NCBI GenBank assembly: GCA_016874775.1
Contig: VGTJ01000028.1
Coordinates: 1 to 41,691 of the forward strand
Length of the DNA stretch: 41,691 nucleotides
Direction: 5' to 3'
DNA from: Deltaproteobacteria bacterium
Lineage (GTDB): Bacteria > Desulfobacterota > Binatia > Bin18
Below are positions 15,221 through 26,374 of the stretch, in pieces. Position numbers and translations under genes: made by a program. Positions within the stretch are counted from its first letter, which is position 1. Every line of letters starts with the position of its first letter. A model generated the notes under the pieces. The model worked only from the letters and a program-made list of their open reading frames with translations. It was not told the DNA's origin and searched no databases.

Positions 15221-16621
15221 CTAGAGGGGAAGATGCACTAAGTCAATCTCTTGGTGAGATTCTTTTGCTTTTTCTATAAGCGGTTTTGCCCGAAGGTCAT
15301 ACCCTGACACTGCGGAAATCCGCATGGGAAGAATCTCTCCCACCTCACCCTGCGCCTGTTCCATGGCCACAATCCCGTCAATTTCCGGTGCTTGCCCCCG
15401 GATCCGCCCCCAGAGCCGACCACGCTCGTCATAGCCACAGACGAGAACTTCTTGCTCGCTCCCAACCAGGGCGAGGTTTTTTCGTCGAACGATCTGGGTC
15501 TGTTGTTTCATCAAGCGGTGCCAGCGTTCCTGTTTGACCTCTTCTGGGACTTGATTGGGTAATGTTCCCGCTGCTGTTCCCTCTTCTTGTGAATAGCGAA
15601 ATACGCCGACATGGTCGATTTGCGCTTCGCCCACGAAATCAAGCAGTTGTTGAAAATCTTCCTCTTGCTCACCAGGAAATCCGACAATGAACGAGGTCCG
15701 TAAAACGACACCAGGAATATAGGTACGAATACGCTCAAGTAACCGCCGGATACCATCTCCTCCTTTTTCTCGACGCATCGCGCGCAACATACGATCGCTG
15801 ATATGTTGGAGTGGCATATCCAGATACGAACACACTTTCGCTTCCTCAGCGATAAAACGTAGTAGCGGTTCATCAAGATAATTGGGATAGCAGTACAAGA
15901 GACGGATCCAGGCAATTCCATCGATGCGGCTCAACGCTCGCAATAACGCGAGTAGCGTTGTTCCATCTCGTCGTTCGCGTCCATACGCGGTCAGATCCTG
16001 TGCAATCAGATTGAGTTCTTTTACCCCCTGTGCAGCCAGCGTTTCCGCTTCGGTCACTAACGAGTCAATCGGACGACTCTCCTGTAGGCCACGAATCTTG
16101 GGGATGATGCAAAACGCGCACTTATGATTACAACCTTCAGCGATCTTGAGATACGTTGTATAGAACGCTGTCGTCGCGATGCGTGGAGTTGTATGATCGT
16201 GGAGAACGTGGGCGGCGCCAACGTAGCTCACCGGCCCATCAAGCTGCGATCGTTTTTGCTGCAAAATCTCGGTAATTCGCAGAAACTCGCCAGTCCCAAC
16301 GAAGACATCGACTTCGGGGAGAGACTCGCGTAATTCCTGGCTATAGCGTTGTGCTAAACAGCCTGTGACAATTAGCCGTTTGCTTGGTGCTTGCTCCTTA
16401 TGTTGCGCTAGTTCGAGGATGGTGTTGATCGATTCCTCTTTCGCTTCATTGATAAAACTGCATGTATTCACCATCAATACGCCAGCCTGTTCAGGATCGA
16501 GTGTGAGCGTATATCCTTCGCGCGCCAAAAGTCCAAGCATAACCTCGCCATCGACCAAGTTCTTGGGACAACCGAGGTTGACCATGTACACTGATTGTTC
16601 CATCGGTGAGAGATTTTTCAC
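15221..16621 (-). CDS. rimO: Ribosomal protein S12 methylthiotransferase RimO
   Basis: A 466-residue radical-SAM methylthiotransferase that modifies an aspartate of ribosomal protein S12. The N-terminal UPF0004 domain has cluster cysteines C18 (NLGCPKNLVDGE), C54 and C88. The radical-SAM motif C164-x3-C168-x2-C171 is in AEGCNHKCAFCIIP, the RimO rather than MiaB form. A TRAM domain closes the protein (about 400-462). The GTG start at 16621 overlaps the PAC2 stop as GTGA and has AAGGA 7 bases upstream; an ATG 18 bases inside is the alternative. The overlap points to translational coupling with the PAC2 gene. Confidence 0.95.
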   Translation of the reverse strand: MKNLSPMEQSVYMVNLGCPKNLVDGEVMLGLLAREGYTLTLDPEQAGVLMVNTCSFINEAKEESINTILELAQHKEQAPSKRLIVTGCLAQRYSQELRESLPEVDVFVGTGEFLRITEILQQKRSQLDGPVSYVGAAHVLHDHTTPRIATTAFYTTYLKIAEGCNHKCAFCIIPKIRGLQESRPIDSLVTEAETLAAQGVKELNLIAQDLTAYGRERRDGTTLLALLRALSRIDGIAWIRLLYCYPNYLDEPLLRFIAEEAKVCSYLDMPLQHISDRMLRAMRREKGGDGIRRLLERIRTYIPGVVLRTSFIVGFPGEQEEDFQQLLDFVGEAQIDHVGVFRYSQEEGTAAGTLPNQVPEEVKQERWHRLMKQQTQIVRRKNLALVGSEQEVLVCGYDERGRLWGRIRGQAPEIDGIVAMEQAQGEVGEILPMRISAVSGYDLRAKPLIEKAKESHQEIDLVHLPL

Positions 16622-17523
16622 TCATCGTCCTTCTTATTCTTGCGTTGTTGTAAGAAGCGCTGTAACTCAGCTTCCATATCTTTCCCGTTAGCATGCCCAT
16701 TCCCGCCGCCGTTTGCTTTTAGTGCAGGCTCTACCTCAAATCCTTCTTCCTGTTGCTCTCGCGCTTCCAGTTGGCGAACGTAGGCTGCCATCTGGGGGTT
16801 CTCAGCCACCGCCTGAGCAACCTTTGTCTCAAAGGTAAACGACTGGGTGCTGAGTTCAGTTGTATCCATTGAGAAATGAAGAAACGCTTCCACCCTCTTG
16901 ACCAATGCAAGGGCGGCTTTCGGATTTGGTGCGGCGGAAATGTAATGCGGAACATTGGCCCAAAAGCTAGCCGAGGGAATTCCTGAACGACGGCACGCAT
17001 CGTTGAAGACACCGACAATTCCAGTTGGCCCTTCGTAGCGCGAAGAGGTCAGTTGCAATCGTGCGGCCAAAGCTGGGTCGCTCGCAAAACCGGCGACACG
17101 GACCGGACGTGAATATGAAACATCGGCTAGCAGTGCGCCGAGTGTGAGTACCATTTGCACTCCACATTGTTTGGCGAGGTCAAGAATCGCTGCTGAATAG
17201 GTTTTCCATTTGAGATGTGGTTCGATACCAACTCCTAGCACGAGGCCACGGGGAAGAACTGCAGCATCACTATATGAGAACTCATTCGCTGGCCAGATAA
17301 CCTCACGATATAGGCCATCCCGAAGCCGTACCTGGGGACGCAACTCGCTGAAGTTGTAAAACTCTTCCGGATCGAGAGTCGCAAAACGACGAGCTTGCAG
17401 CTGTTGTACAAGAAACTGTGCAGCATGGGTTGCGGCGTTGCCAGCGTCGTTCCAACCGGCGAAAGCAACGATCAACACTGGATCAGTTAACTGTGGAATT
17501 GTTTCAATTGTCATAGCGCTCAT
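16618..17523 (-). CDS. PAC2-family protein
   Basis: A 301-residue protein of the PAC2 (proteasome assembly chaperone 2) family, a nucleoside-phosphorylase-like fold found in archaea, actinobacteria and several other phyla. Recognisable stretches are LIVAFAGWNDAGNAATHAAQ (residues 18-37), EEFYNFSELRPQVRL (about 58-72), GVGIEPHLKWKTY, LTLGALLADVSYSRPVRVAG and YEGPTGIVGVFNDACRRSGIPSASFWANVPHYI. The C-terminal about 60 residues are charged and low-complexity. The start has GGAGGG upstream. Its biochemical role in bacteria is not established. It is translationally coupled to rimO. Confidence 0.88.
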   Translation of the reverse strand: MSAMTIETIPQLTDPVLIVAFAGWNDAGNAATHAAQFLVQQLQARRFATLDPEEFYNFSELRPQVRLRDGLYREVIWPANEFSYSDAAVLPRGLVLGVGIEPHLKWKTYSAAILDLAKQCGVQMVLTLGALLADVSYSRPVRVAGFASDPALAARLQLTSSRYEGPTGIVGVFNDACRRSGIPSASFWANVPHYISAAPNPKAALALVKRVEAFLHFSMDTTELSTQSFTFETKVAQAVAENPQMAAYVRQLEAREQQEEGFEVEPALKANGGGNGHANGKDMEAELQRFLQQRKNKKDDE

Positions 17524-17624
17524 GGCGGTCCCTCCTCAGGACGTGCTCCAGAGCCGAGGTGCTACGGAGCGTATTCAAGACCGCTGGAGTCTATATGCTT
17601 CTCTACCTATTGCCAAGGGATTCG

Positions 17625-18038
17625 TTACGATTTGCGAATGAGCCAGAGGACGGCGATAAGAACGACACTTGCGAGACTAATGAGAAGCAGCATTGGGCGA
17701 ACAGTTGACTGGGGGGTCGATGGGGGGGCACTGAGTTCACTAAGCGCGTCTTCTTTCGTATGAACGGACTGGACAAATTGTGCAATCGTTTCCTCCGGAT
17801 CAAGCCCGAGAAATAAAGCATAGGTGCGAAGAAATGGTACGAGATCGAGAATATCGGAGAGGAGACGGCTGTCCCCTCTTCCTTCTAGCAGGCGTAAGTA
17901 ATGTACAGGCACTCGGGTTGCCGCCTCTGCTTCTCGCAGGGATAGTCCTTTTGCTTCCCGCACGTATTGAAGCCGCAAGGAAATTTCTGGAATCGTCACT
18001 GCTTGTGCAAGATCGCGACCTCTCTTGTCTTCCTCCAT
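17625..18038 (-). CDS. RodZ-like HTH membrane protein
   Basis: A 137-residue protein with an N-terminal XRE-type helix-turn-helix (about residues 18-90; LREAEAATRVPVHYLRLLE is the HTH core, then the FLRTYALFLGLDPE stretch typical of RodZ). A linker and one C-terminal transmembrane segment (about 115-134) end the protein just after the membrane. This is the layout of RodZ, which links MreB to the membrane, but without the periplasmic domain, so it is a short version. The start has AAGAGGAA upstream. It lies 46 bases downstream of prfB. Confidence 0.8.
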   Translation of the reverse strand: MEEDKRGRDLAQAVTIPEISLRLQYVREAKGLSLREAEAATRVPVHYLRLLEGRGDSRLLSDILDLVPFLRTYALFLGLDPEETIAQFVQSVHTKEDALSELSAPPSTPQSTVRPMLLLISLASVVLIAVLWLIRKS

Positions 18039-18084
18039 GACGGTTCCTCTTCTTCATGAAGCGTGACTGTTTGCACAACCGTGC

Positions 18085-19183
18085 TTATGCAGCTATGCGG
18101 TGGAGCAAATAGGCTTCGATAAATGTATCAATGTCTCCATCCAGCACCGCATCTGTATTGCCGACTTCTGCTCCTGTGCGATGGTCCTTGACCATACGAT
18201 AGGGATGAAGGACATACGAACGGATTTGACTTCCCCAGGCGATGTCCTTTTTACTCTTGTGCAGATCCTCCATTTTCTCTTTTTGTTTTTCGAGCTCGAC
18301 TTCATAGAGTTTAGCCCGCAACACTTTCATGGCCATTGCGCGATTGCGATGTTGCGAACGTTCGTTTTGGCATGCAACAACAATCCCAGTTGGCAGGTGA
18401 GTAATGCGTACCGCCGAATCGGTTTTGTTTACGTGTTGTCCACCAGCACCACTCGACCGATAGGTATCAACGCGCAGATCCTCTGGGCGGATGTCGACTT
18501 CGACGGTGTCGTCAAGATCTGGATAGACAAACACCGAGGCAAAAGAAGTATGTCTGCGAGCGTTGGCGTCAAATGGTGAGATGCGAACGAGGCGATGAAT
18601 CCCAGCCTCAGCTCGGAGGTACCCGTAGGCATAAGGCCCCTCAACAGTTAACGTTGCACTTTTGAGTCCTCCGCCTTCACCTGGTTGATAGTCGACTATT
18701 TCTGTTTTGTACCCTTTACGCTCTGTCCAGCGCAAATACAGGCGTAAGAGCATATCTGCCCAGCCCTGTGCTTCTAAACCGCCTGCACCGGGATGGAGAC
18801 TCAGAATTGCGTTGCCAGCGTCGTGTTCTCCGCCAAGCATACGTTCGAGCTCGGCTTGGCTGACCTCTTTCTCCAGTTGTGTCGTTTGCTGTTCTACTTC
18901 AGCTTCCGCTTCTGTGTCGCCAGCCTCAGCCATTTCGAGAAACACCGCTGCATCATCAAGCCCGCGCTGGTATTTTTTCCATTGGGTGATGGTTGCGACT
19001 AACCCTGATCTCTCTTTGAGAATTGTCTGCGCTTTTTCTTGATCTTTCCAGAAGTCTTCTGCGACGGTGAGTGTCTCGAGTTCTGCTGCACGGGCTTCTT
19101 TTCCCGCGATGTCAAAGACGCCTCCCGAGGTTATCGACCCGCGTCCGTAGTTGCGCCAATTTCTCTTTTACTTCTAACAACAT
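18085..19183 (-). CDS. prfB: Peptide chain release factor 2, with programmed +1 frameshift
   Basis: Release factor 2, which ends translation at UGA and UAA. The gene is in two frames: 23 codons from the ATG at 19183 (GGAGG ribosome-binding site), then the in-frame UGA at 19112-19114, then 342 codons in the +1 frame, giving 365 residues, the same as E. coli RF2. The shift site is CTT TGA C, with GGGAGG placed 3 bases upstream as the internal Shine-Dalgarno stimulator. After the shift the product continues DIAGKEARAAELETL, as RF2 should. SPF (residues 202-204) is the UGA/UAA recognition tripeptide and GGQ (247-249) the catalytic one. Low RF2 raises frameshifting, so the gene self-regulates. A caller that misses the shift would start at an internal GTG (18942). 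Confidence 0.97.
19111..19126 (-). promoter_or_regulatory. prfB: prfB programmed +1 frameshift site
   Basis: On the minus strand: GGGAGG, three bases, then CTT TGA C. The ribosome slips on CTT so that the T at 19114 is skipped and GAC is read. This is the canonical autoregulatory RF2 signal. Confidence 0.96.
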
Positions 19184-19274
19184 GGAAACCTCCGCATATC
19201 TCTACTTGATGTAGATGAGACAAAAACTGCTGACTCTTTATGACTCAGCGACACATCAAAAGGGGAATTTTCAC

Positions 19275-20861
19275 TTATCTTTGTTTTACCCAGCTATATC
19301 CTAGCATGAGACCGGTGCTTACAACACAGAACCAGACGAAGACATCGCCGTATCGTGAGTAAAAGCTCCTGACCTGTGGCCAGCTCAGGTCTTCAACCAG
19401 GATTGTCGTTTCGTACAAATTCGTGCGGTTGTGAATCTGTCCATCAATACCGACAACAGCAGAGAAGCCTGTATTGGCTGCCCGAATCAGCGGGACGCGA
19501 TTTTCAATGGTGCGCACCGCTTCCATCACAAGATGTTGATATGGAGCAGACGTGCGGCCAAACCAGGCATCATTGGTGATATTCACGAGCATTTCTGCGC
19601 CTTGGGCGACAAACTGACGAGTGAGGGCTGGAAAAATTCCTTCGTAACAGATTAAGACGCCGAACTTTGTTTGGGGTAACGTAAACACCGTGGTGGTTGT
19701 TCCAGCAGCGAAGTCACCGATACCGACAACCAATTTATCGAGAAAGAATAACAAACTATGAAAAGGAACATACTCGCCAAAGGGCACGAGTTGGATTTTG
19801 TCATACGAGCTGAGAACTTCCGCTGTAGATGAGAGCAAATACGCCCGATTAAACATTGACACTTTTTGTCCGTCTACGGTAAAGGCGGGACTACCAAACA
19901 AGATAGGTGTCTGCAGTTCTCTTGCGAGACGAAGAAGTCGTTCTTGATAGGCTTCTTCTTTCTCACGGTCCGGCATATGCGGTGGGAGTGAGGATTGAAA
20001 ATAAAAGGGCGCTGCGGTCTCCGGCCAAACGATGAACTCTGCACCTTGAGCCACTGCTTGTCTGGTAAGTTGTTCGTAACGGACCATCGTTTCTTCTTGA
20101 AAATTTGGGTTCCATTTGGTGTCTTGCGGGATGTTTCCCTGAATGAGGCCAACTCGGAGTTTATGAGCGATTGGCAGAGCAGCTAACTGCTCACGTCGCC
20201 ACATTCCCCACGAGTAAAGCCCGCCAATGAGCACAACGAGAGAGAGGAAGAGGGGCCATCGTCGTGACGAAGAGGAAAAGAGAAGGGTAAAAATTACCAG
20301 GTTGACGAAAATAACGAGCGCGGAAACCCCATAGATACCGGTAAACTCAGCCACCTGCATGAGGTTCAAGTGAGGATATTGAGAGTACCCAAGCTTGACC
20401 CACGGAAATCCGATAAAGAAAAACGAGCGTAACCATTCAAGTGTCACCCATAGAATGGGACCAAACACGGCGATCGATCCCTTGCGCTGTTGGTAGAATC
20501 GCAGTCCTGCAGCGAAAGCGCCGGTATACGAAGCGAGGATCATACACATTAGTAGCAGCGGACCGACAGCCACGAGTGGAGGAATGTTGCTATACAAACC
20601 GATGGTGTGTACGACCCAATACACAGTACCAAGATAAAATCCCATACCTGCGGCAAAACCATAACCAAATGCTTTTCGTGGAGTCTGCTCTTGTACAAGC
20701 CAAAGGAGTGGGACAAAAGCGATCCAAGCCAAGAAGCTGAAATCGATTTTGGGGAATGCCAAAGCAAGTAAAACACCGCTCAGGAAAGCACCGCTGAGGG
20801 AGGTGACTACAGCCATAGGGGAAAAACTGTATCGCGAGGAAGAACGAAGGGAAAGAGTCAT
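19275..20861 (-). CDS. lnt: Apolipoprotein N-acyltransferase
   Basis: A 528-residue inner-membrane enzyme that adds the third acyl chain to the N-terminal Cys of lipoproteins. About seven hydrophobic segments lie between residues 18 and 220, followed by the periplasmic nitrilase domain (about 236-490) and a last transmembrane helix. The catalytic triad is E281 (VWPETAAPF), K355 (YDKIQLVPFGEYVP) and C405 (GVLICYEGIFP). Length is typical. The start ATG has a weak ribosome-binding site; an inner ATG 45 bases on is less likely. It is divergent from a small lipoprotein gene, a likely substrate. Confidence 0.94.
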   Translation of the reverse strand: MTLSLRSSSRYSFSPMAVVTSLSGAFLSGVLLALAFPKIDFSFLAWIAFVPLLWLVQEQTPRKAFGYGFAAGMGFYLGTVYWVVHTIGLYSNIPPLVAVGPLLLMCMILASYTGAFAAGLRFYQQRKGSIAVFGPILWVTLEWLRSFFFIGFPWVKLGYSQYPHLNLMQVAEFTGIYGVSALVIFVNLVIFTLLFSSSSRRWPLFLSLVVLIGGLYSWGMWRREQLAALPIAHKLRVGLIQGNIPQDTKWNPNFQEETMVRYEQLTRQAVAQGAEFIVWPETAAPFYFQSSLPPHMPDREKEEAYQERLLRLARELQTPILFGSPAFTVDGQKVSMFNRAYLLSSTAEVLSSYDKIQLVPFGEYVPFHSLLFFLDKLVVGIGDFAAGTTTTVFTLPQTKFGVLICYEGIFPALTRQFVAQGAEMLVNITNDAWFGRTSAPYQHLVMEAVRTIENRVPLIRAANTGFSAVVGIDGQIHNRTNLYETTILVEDLSWPQVRSFYSRYGDVFVWFCVVSTGLMLGYSWVKQR

Positions 20862-20877
20862 AGAGACCAGGGAGAGT

Positions 20878-20904
20878 TTGGTTCTGTTAAAAATGTCCTA
20901 TAGA
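20878..20904 (+). promoter_or_regulatory. Possible promoter of the lipoprotein gene
   Basis: TTGGTT (20878-20883) and TATAGA (20899-20904) are separated by 15 bases, in the 78-base gap between the divergent lnt and lipoprotein genes. The spacing is short, so the call is weak. Confidence 0.3.
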
Positions 20905-20939
20905 CTTATCTTGATGTCATTCTCTTGAAGGAGTTGATC

Positions 20940-21302
20940 ATGTCGGTGGCAAAACCTGTGCGATCTGGAATTATCCTCTTCTTGCTGCTTACGTTGGTAG
21001 CCGGCTGTTCACAACCGCTCAACAAACGAGAGAAAGGTGTTTTAGTTGGTGGTGGGCTAGGAGCTGCAACTGGTGCAATCATTGGTGCTGCGGTTGGTGC
21101 CCCTGGTGCAGGAGCGGCGATCGGTGGAGCAATGGGGGCTCTTGGCGGTGGTATTATTGGGGACCAGCTACAGGGAGTAGAGAACCGGCAAAATTATCAA
21201 CAAGCGCAGATTAGTGCACAGAACCGAGAAATCAGACGTCAGCGGCGGGAGATTAACAAACTCAAGAGGAAGAGGTCGGTCAAGAGATATCAGTACGAAT
21301 AA
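20940..21302 (+). CDS. Small glycine-zipper lipoprotein
   Basis: A 120-residue predicted lipoprotein. The signal peptide ends in the lipobox LVAGC with the lipidated Cys at C23. A glycine-zipper segment follows (about residues 34-75, GxxxG repeats such as GGGLGAATGAIIGA), able to insert in or pack on membranes. The C-terminal third is highly charged (RRQRREINKLKRKR) and probably helical. This layout is that of the YMGG-like/SlyB-type outer-membrane lipoproteins. The ATG at 20940 is chosen because AAGGAG is 8 bases upstream; an upstream ATG at 20925 lacks one. Function unknown. Confidence 0.85.
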   Translation: MSVAKPVRSGIILFLLLTLVAGCSQPLNKREKGVLVGGGLGAATGAIIGAAVGAPGAGAAIGGAMGALGGGIIGDQLQGVENRQNYQQAQISAQNREIRRQRREINKLKRKRSVKRYQYE

Positions 21303-21325
21303 ACGAGAACCGCCTCGATTTCTAT

Positions 21326-21354
21326 TGTAGAGGCGCACAAGCTGTGCCCCTACA
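21326..21354. terminator. Hairpin between convergent lipoprotein and atpC genes
   Basis: TGTAGAGGCGCACA (21326-21339) faces TGTGCCCCTACA (21343-21354), an imperfect inverted repeat with a tiny loop, centred in the 74-base gap between the two convergent stops. It is probably a bidirectional transcription stop or a remnant of a dispersed repeat. Confidence 0.5.
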
Positions 21355-21376
21355 CAGAAGCATTCACACTTAACCT

Positions 21377-21787
21377 TCAGTGACCAGCCCCAGCAATCTC
21401 AATACGCGCCTGCGCCCGGCGGCGTGCCGCATCAAGCTCAGCAAAGGTTGGATCAGTCGGAGAAAGATTCCTCAGACTCTCTTCCGCTTTCTGTAGTGCA
21501 ACTCGTGCACGTTCAGCATTGATAGAGCCGATTTCTTCGGCACTATCAGCAAGCACCGTCATGGTGTTATCCGACACTTCAGCAAATCCACGCCCAACAA
21601 CCAGTGTGTGCGTCTGACCTTTCTGCTTATACAGCAAGCGTCCAGGCTGCAGAGACGAGAGAAAAGTCACGTGATTAGGAAGCACTCCAAACTCACCGAC
21701 AGTTCCGGGCGCGGTGACTTCATCAACTTCTTCATCGAACACCTGTCGCTCGGGAGTCACAATACGGAGACGAAGAGTTTCTGCCAT
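21377..21787 (-). CDS. atpC: ATP synthase F1 epsilon subunit
   Basis: A 136-residue epsilon subunit, part of the central stalk that couples F1 to the c-ring and can inhibit ATP hydrolysis. The N-terminal beta-sandwich includes LRIVTPERQVFDEEVDEV and the conserved GEFGVLPNHVTFLSSLQPG (about residues 31-49). The C-terminal two-helix part is complete (AERARVALQKAEESL...). It is the last gene of the atp operon, after a 133-base gap containing a very stable hairpin that could set its level relative to atpD. Confidence 0.95.
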   Translation of the reverse strand: MAETLRLRIVTPERQVFDEEVDEVTAPGTVGEFGVLPNHVTFLSSLQPGRLLYKQKGQTHTLVVGRGFAEVSDNTMTVLADSAEEIGSINAERARVALQKAEESLRNLSPTDPTFAELDAARRRAQARIEIAGAGH

Positions 21788-21834
21788 AGCGTTAGTTTTC
21801 GGTAGTCAGTAGGGAAATTTGGGACTAGGGGCTA

Positions 21835-21891
21835 GGGGCTGGGGGCTAGTTTTTTTCTTTCAACAACTCCAAGTCCCTAGCCCCCAACCCC
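21835..21891 (-). promoter_or_regulatory. Very stable atpD-atpC intergenic hairpin; G4-capable
   Basis: In the atp transcript GGGGTTGGGGGCTAG pairs with CTAGCCCCCAGCCCC over 15 bp with a single G-U pair, closing a 27-base A-rich loop. Arms are 21877-21891 and 21835-21849. On the plus strand 21821-21845 reads as four G-runs with loops of 4, 3 and 2 bases, which fits the G-quadruplex rule. Confidence 0.7.
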
Positions 21892-21920
21892 AAAGCACAG
21901 TCTTTAAACCTTGAACTTTC

Positions 21921-24202
<2,282 letters not shown>

Positions 24203-24206
24203 AGTT

Positions 24207-25715
24207 TTACGCCGTAAACGTTTCGTTAAACTCTTTGAGGACTGAGTTCATTCTCTCTTTGACGTCGTCAGTCAATTCGCGTTTGCTACGAATATCGCTA
24301 AACACTTCTGGGTAACGGTTCTCGACGAAGCGGTGCAACTCGGTTTCGTACTTCTTCAGCGCACTTTCGGGGAGCTGATCGACATATCCGTTCGTGCCAG
24401 CATACAAGGAGAGAATCTGTCGTTCGACCGGCAGCGGCTGATACTGACCTTGCTTCAAGATCTCCACTAACCGCGAGCCACGCGCTAACATCTTCTGAGT
24501 CGTAGCATCGAGGTCTGAACCGAACTGAGCGAAGGCAGCCATTTCACGATACTGCGCGAGGTCGAGACGCAACGAACCAGCGATCTGCCGCATCGCCTTA
24601 ATCTGAGCAGAACCACCGACGCGCGACACTGAAATACCGACGTTCACCGCAGGACGAACACCAGCGTAGAACAAGTCGCTTTCCAGATAGATCTGACCGT
24701 CAGTAATGGAAATGACGTTGGTTGGAATGTAGGCCGAAACGTCACCGGCTTGGGTTTCAATCACAGGGAGTGCAGTCAACGACCCACCACCCTGTGCGTC
24801 GCTCATCTTGGCAGCACGTTCGAGCAGGCGCGAATGGAGATAGAACACGTCACCAGGATAGGCTTCGCGGCCCGGTGGACGGCGGAGCAACAAGGAAAGC
24901 TGGCGATAGGCAACCGCGTGTTTGGAAAGGTCATCGTACGCCACTAAGGCATGCTTCCCGGTATCACGGAAGAACTCACCGATCGCGGTTCCGGCGTACG
25001 GGGCAATAAATTGCAGCGGCGCAGCTTCAGAAGCAGTGGCGATGACAACGGTCGTGTAATCCATCGCACCAGCGCGCGTCAGGCGTTCGACCACTTGCGC
25101 AACGGTTGAGCGCTTTTGTCCAATCGCGACGTAGATACAATTAACATCACCGCCCTTTTGGTTGATGATGGTATCGATGATCAGCGCGGTCTTGCCAGTT
25201 TGCCGGTCACCGATGATCAATTCCCGCTGTCCGCGCCCAATCGGAATCATTGAGTCGATGGCTTTAATCCCAGTCTGTAAGGGCTGCTTCACAGGTTGAC
25301 GCAAGACGATACCGGGCGCTTTGATTTCGATGCGGCGGGTCTCTTTAGTCGAAATCGGACCTTTGCCATCGACTGGCTGGCCAAGCGCGTTTACGACGCG
25401 ACCAAGCATGGCATCACCAACCGGGACTTCAGCGATGCGGCCGGTGCGACGAACTTCATCGCCTTCCTTAATGGCCTGAACTTCACCGAAGACGGCGGCA
25501 CCGACGTTGTCTTCTTCCAGGTTCAAAGCGATCCCGAAAATGTCATGGGGGAACAACAGCAACTCACCAGAGGCAACACGGTCGAGTCCATGGACCCGAG
25601 CAATACCGTCACCTGCAGAGAGGACTGTTCCGGTTTCTCGGACTTCTACCTGTTTGTCATAGCCCTGAATCTGTCGCTTAATGATTTCACTAATTTCAGC
25701 CGCTTTCAGTTCCAT
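24207..25715 (-). CDS. atpA: ATP synthase F1 alpha subunit
   Basis: A 502-residue regulatory subunit. The P-loop GDRQTGKT is at residues 169-176, preceded by [16 protein letters not shown]. The arginine-finger region ([17 protein letters not shown] ... [18 protein letters not shown]) is intact. The 116 bases between atpH and atpA hold no gene; they are unusual only as a larger gap in an otherwise tight operon. Confidence 0.98.
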   Translation of the reverse strand: MELKAAEISEIIKRQIQGYDKQVEVRETGTVLSAGDGIARVHGLDRVASGELLLFPHDIFGIALNLEEDNVGAAVFGEVQAIKEGDEVRRTGRIAEVPVGDAMLGRVVNALGQPVDGKGPISTKETRRIEIKAPGIVLRQPVKQPLQTGIKAIDSMIPIGRGQRELIIGDRQTGKTALIIDTIINQKGGDVNCIYVAIGQKRSTVAQVVERLTRAGAMDYTTVVIATASEAAPLQFIAPYAGTAIGEFFRDTGKHALVAYDDLSKHAVAYRQLSLLLRRPPGREAYPGDVFYLHSRLLERAAKMSDAQGGGSLTALPVIETQAGDVSAYIPTNVISITDGQIYLESDLFYAGVRPAVNVGISVSRVGGSAQIKAMRQIAGSLRLDLAQYREMAAFAQFGSDLDATTQKMLARGSRLVEILKQGQYQPLPVERQILSLYAGTNGYVDQLPESALKKYETELHRFVENRYPEVFSDIRSKRELTDDVKERMNSVLKEFNETFTA

Positions 25716-25831
25716 TGCTCCCTCATCCTTGCAATGGCAACGCGCAGTCCGAACTCCTCAGTGGCAGTTTCGCTGCGCGTTGCGCTGTAGAAATAAACGT
25801 ACGTTGCTTTTCTTAGCGAGATGTTTTCATT

Positions 25832-26374
25832 TCATATCTGTTGCGCGAGCGCGTCGCCCATGCGACGAAGCTGCGCGAGTAAACTTGCGTCCCATACCCT
25901 GCCTTGGATTTCCACTACGACACCCCCTAGGAGCGTAGGATCGACCGTTACTGTGGGGAGAACGGTCTTTTTGGTCAGGCGAGAGAACGCGTCTACAATC
26001 GACTTCAGTTCTTTGTTCGATAATGCCGCTGCCGTGCGAATCTGCGCACGAACTTTCCCACTCGCTTGCTCAAGCAGGGCTTGGTAGGAATCGTACACAT
26101 CTTTCAGCATGGATAGCCGGTCGTTATCAGCTAACACCCGCAGAAAACTACTCAAGGTTGGGTTCGGTTTTGCTGACGTAATGAGCTGCTCAACGATCTC
26201 CTTCCGTGCAGTGAGAGGAAGGGTCGGTAGTAACATCACCTTTTCGATTGCTGGATCAGCAATGGCGGTGACGATTTGCGATAGCTCGTTAGCAATAACC
26301 TCTTCAGCTTTCTGCGCTTGAGCAAGGTCAAGCAAGGCTTTGGCATAGCGTCTAGCGGCTGGAGTTTGCGGCAT
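25832..26374 (-). CDS. atpH: ATP synthase F1 delta subunit
   Basis: A 180-residue OSCP/delta subunit that joins F1 to the peripheral stalk. The N-terminal helical bundle begins ARRYAKALLDLA, and the C-terminal part has the signature DPTLLGGVVVEIQGRVWDASLLAQLRRM. The start overlaps the end of atpF by 23 bases, so the two are translationally coupled. Confidence 0.96.
   Translation of the reverse strand: MPQTPAARRYAKALLDLAQAQKAEEVIANELSQIVTAIADPAIEKVMLLPTLPLTARKEIVEQLITSAKPNPTLSSFLRVLADNDRLSMLKDVYDSYQALLEQASGKVRAQIRTAAALSNKELKSIVDAFSRLTKKTVLPTVTVDPTLLGGVVVEIQGRVWDASLLAQLRRMGDALAQQI

Noticed and set aside
14800-15279. 159-codon plus-strand frame opposite the DksA-like gene
   Set aside because: The minus-strand product has the C4 zinc finger and a good start; the plus-strand one has no motif.
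18946-19183. Genuine frameshift mutation in prfB
   Set aside because: The CTT TGA C site with correctly spaced GGGAGG is the known programmed signal, so the gene is intact.
25296-25790. 164-codon plus-strand frame opposite atpA
   Set aside because: It lies fully within the certain atpA gene and has no recognisable motif; it is a shadow of the codon pattern on the other strand.
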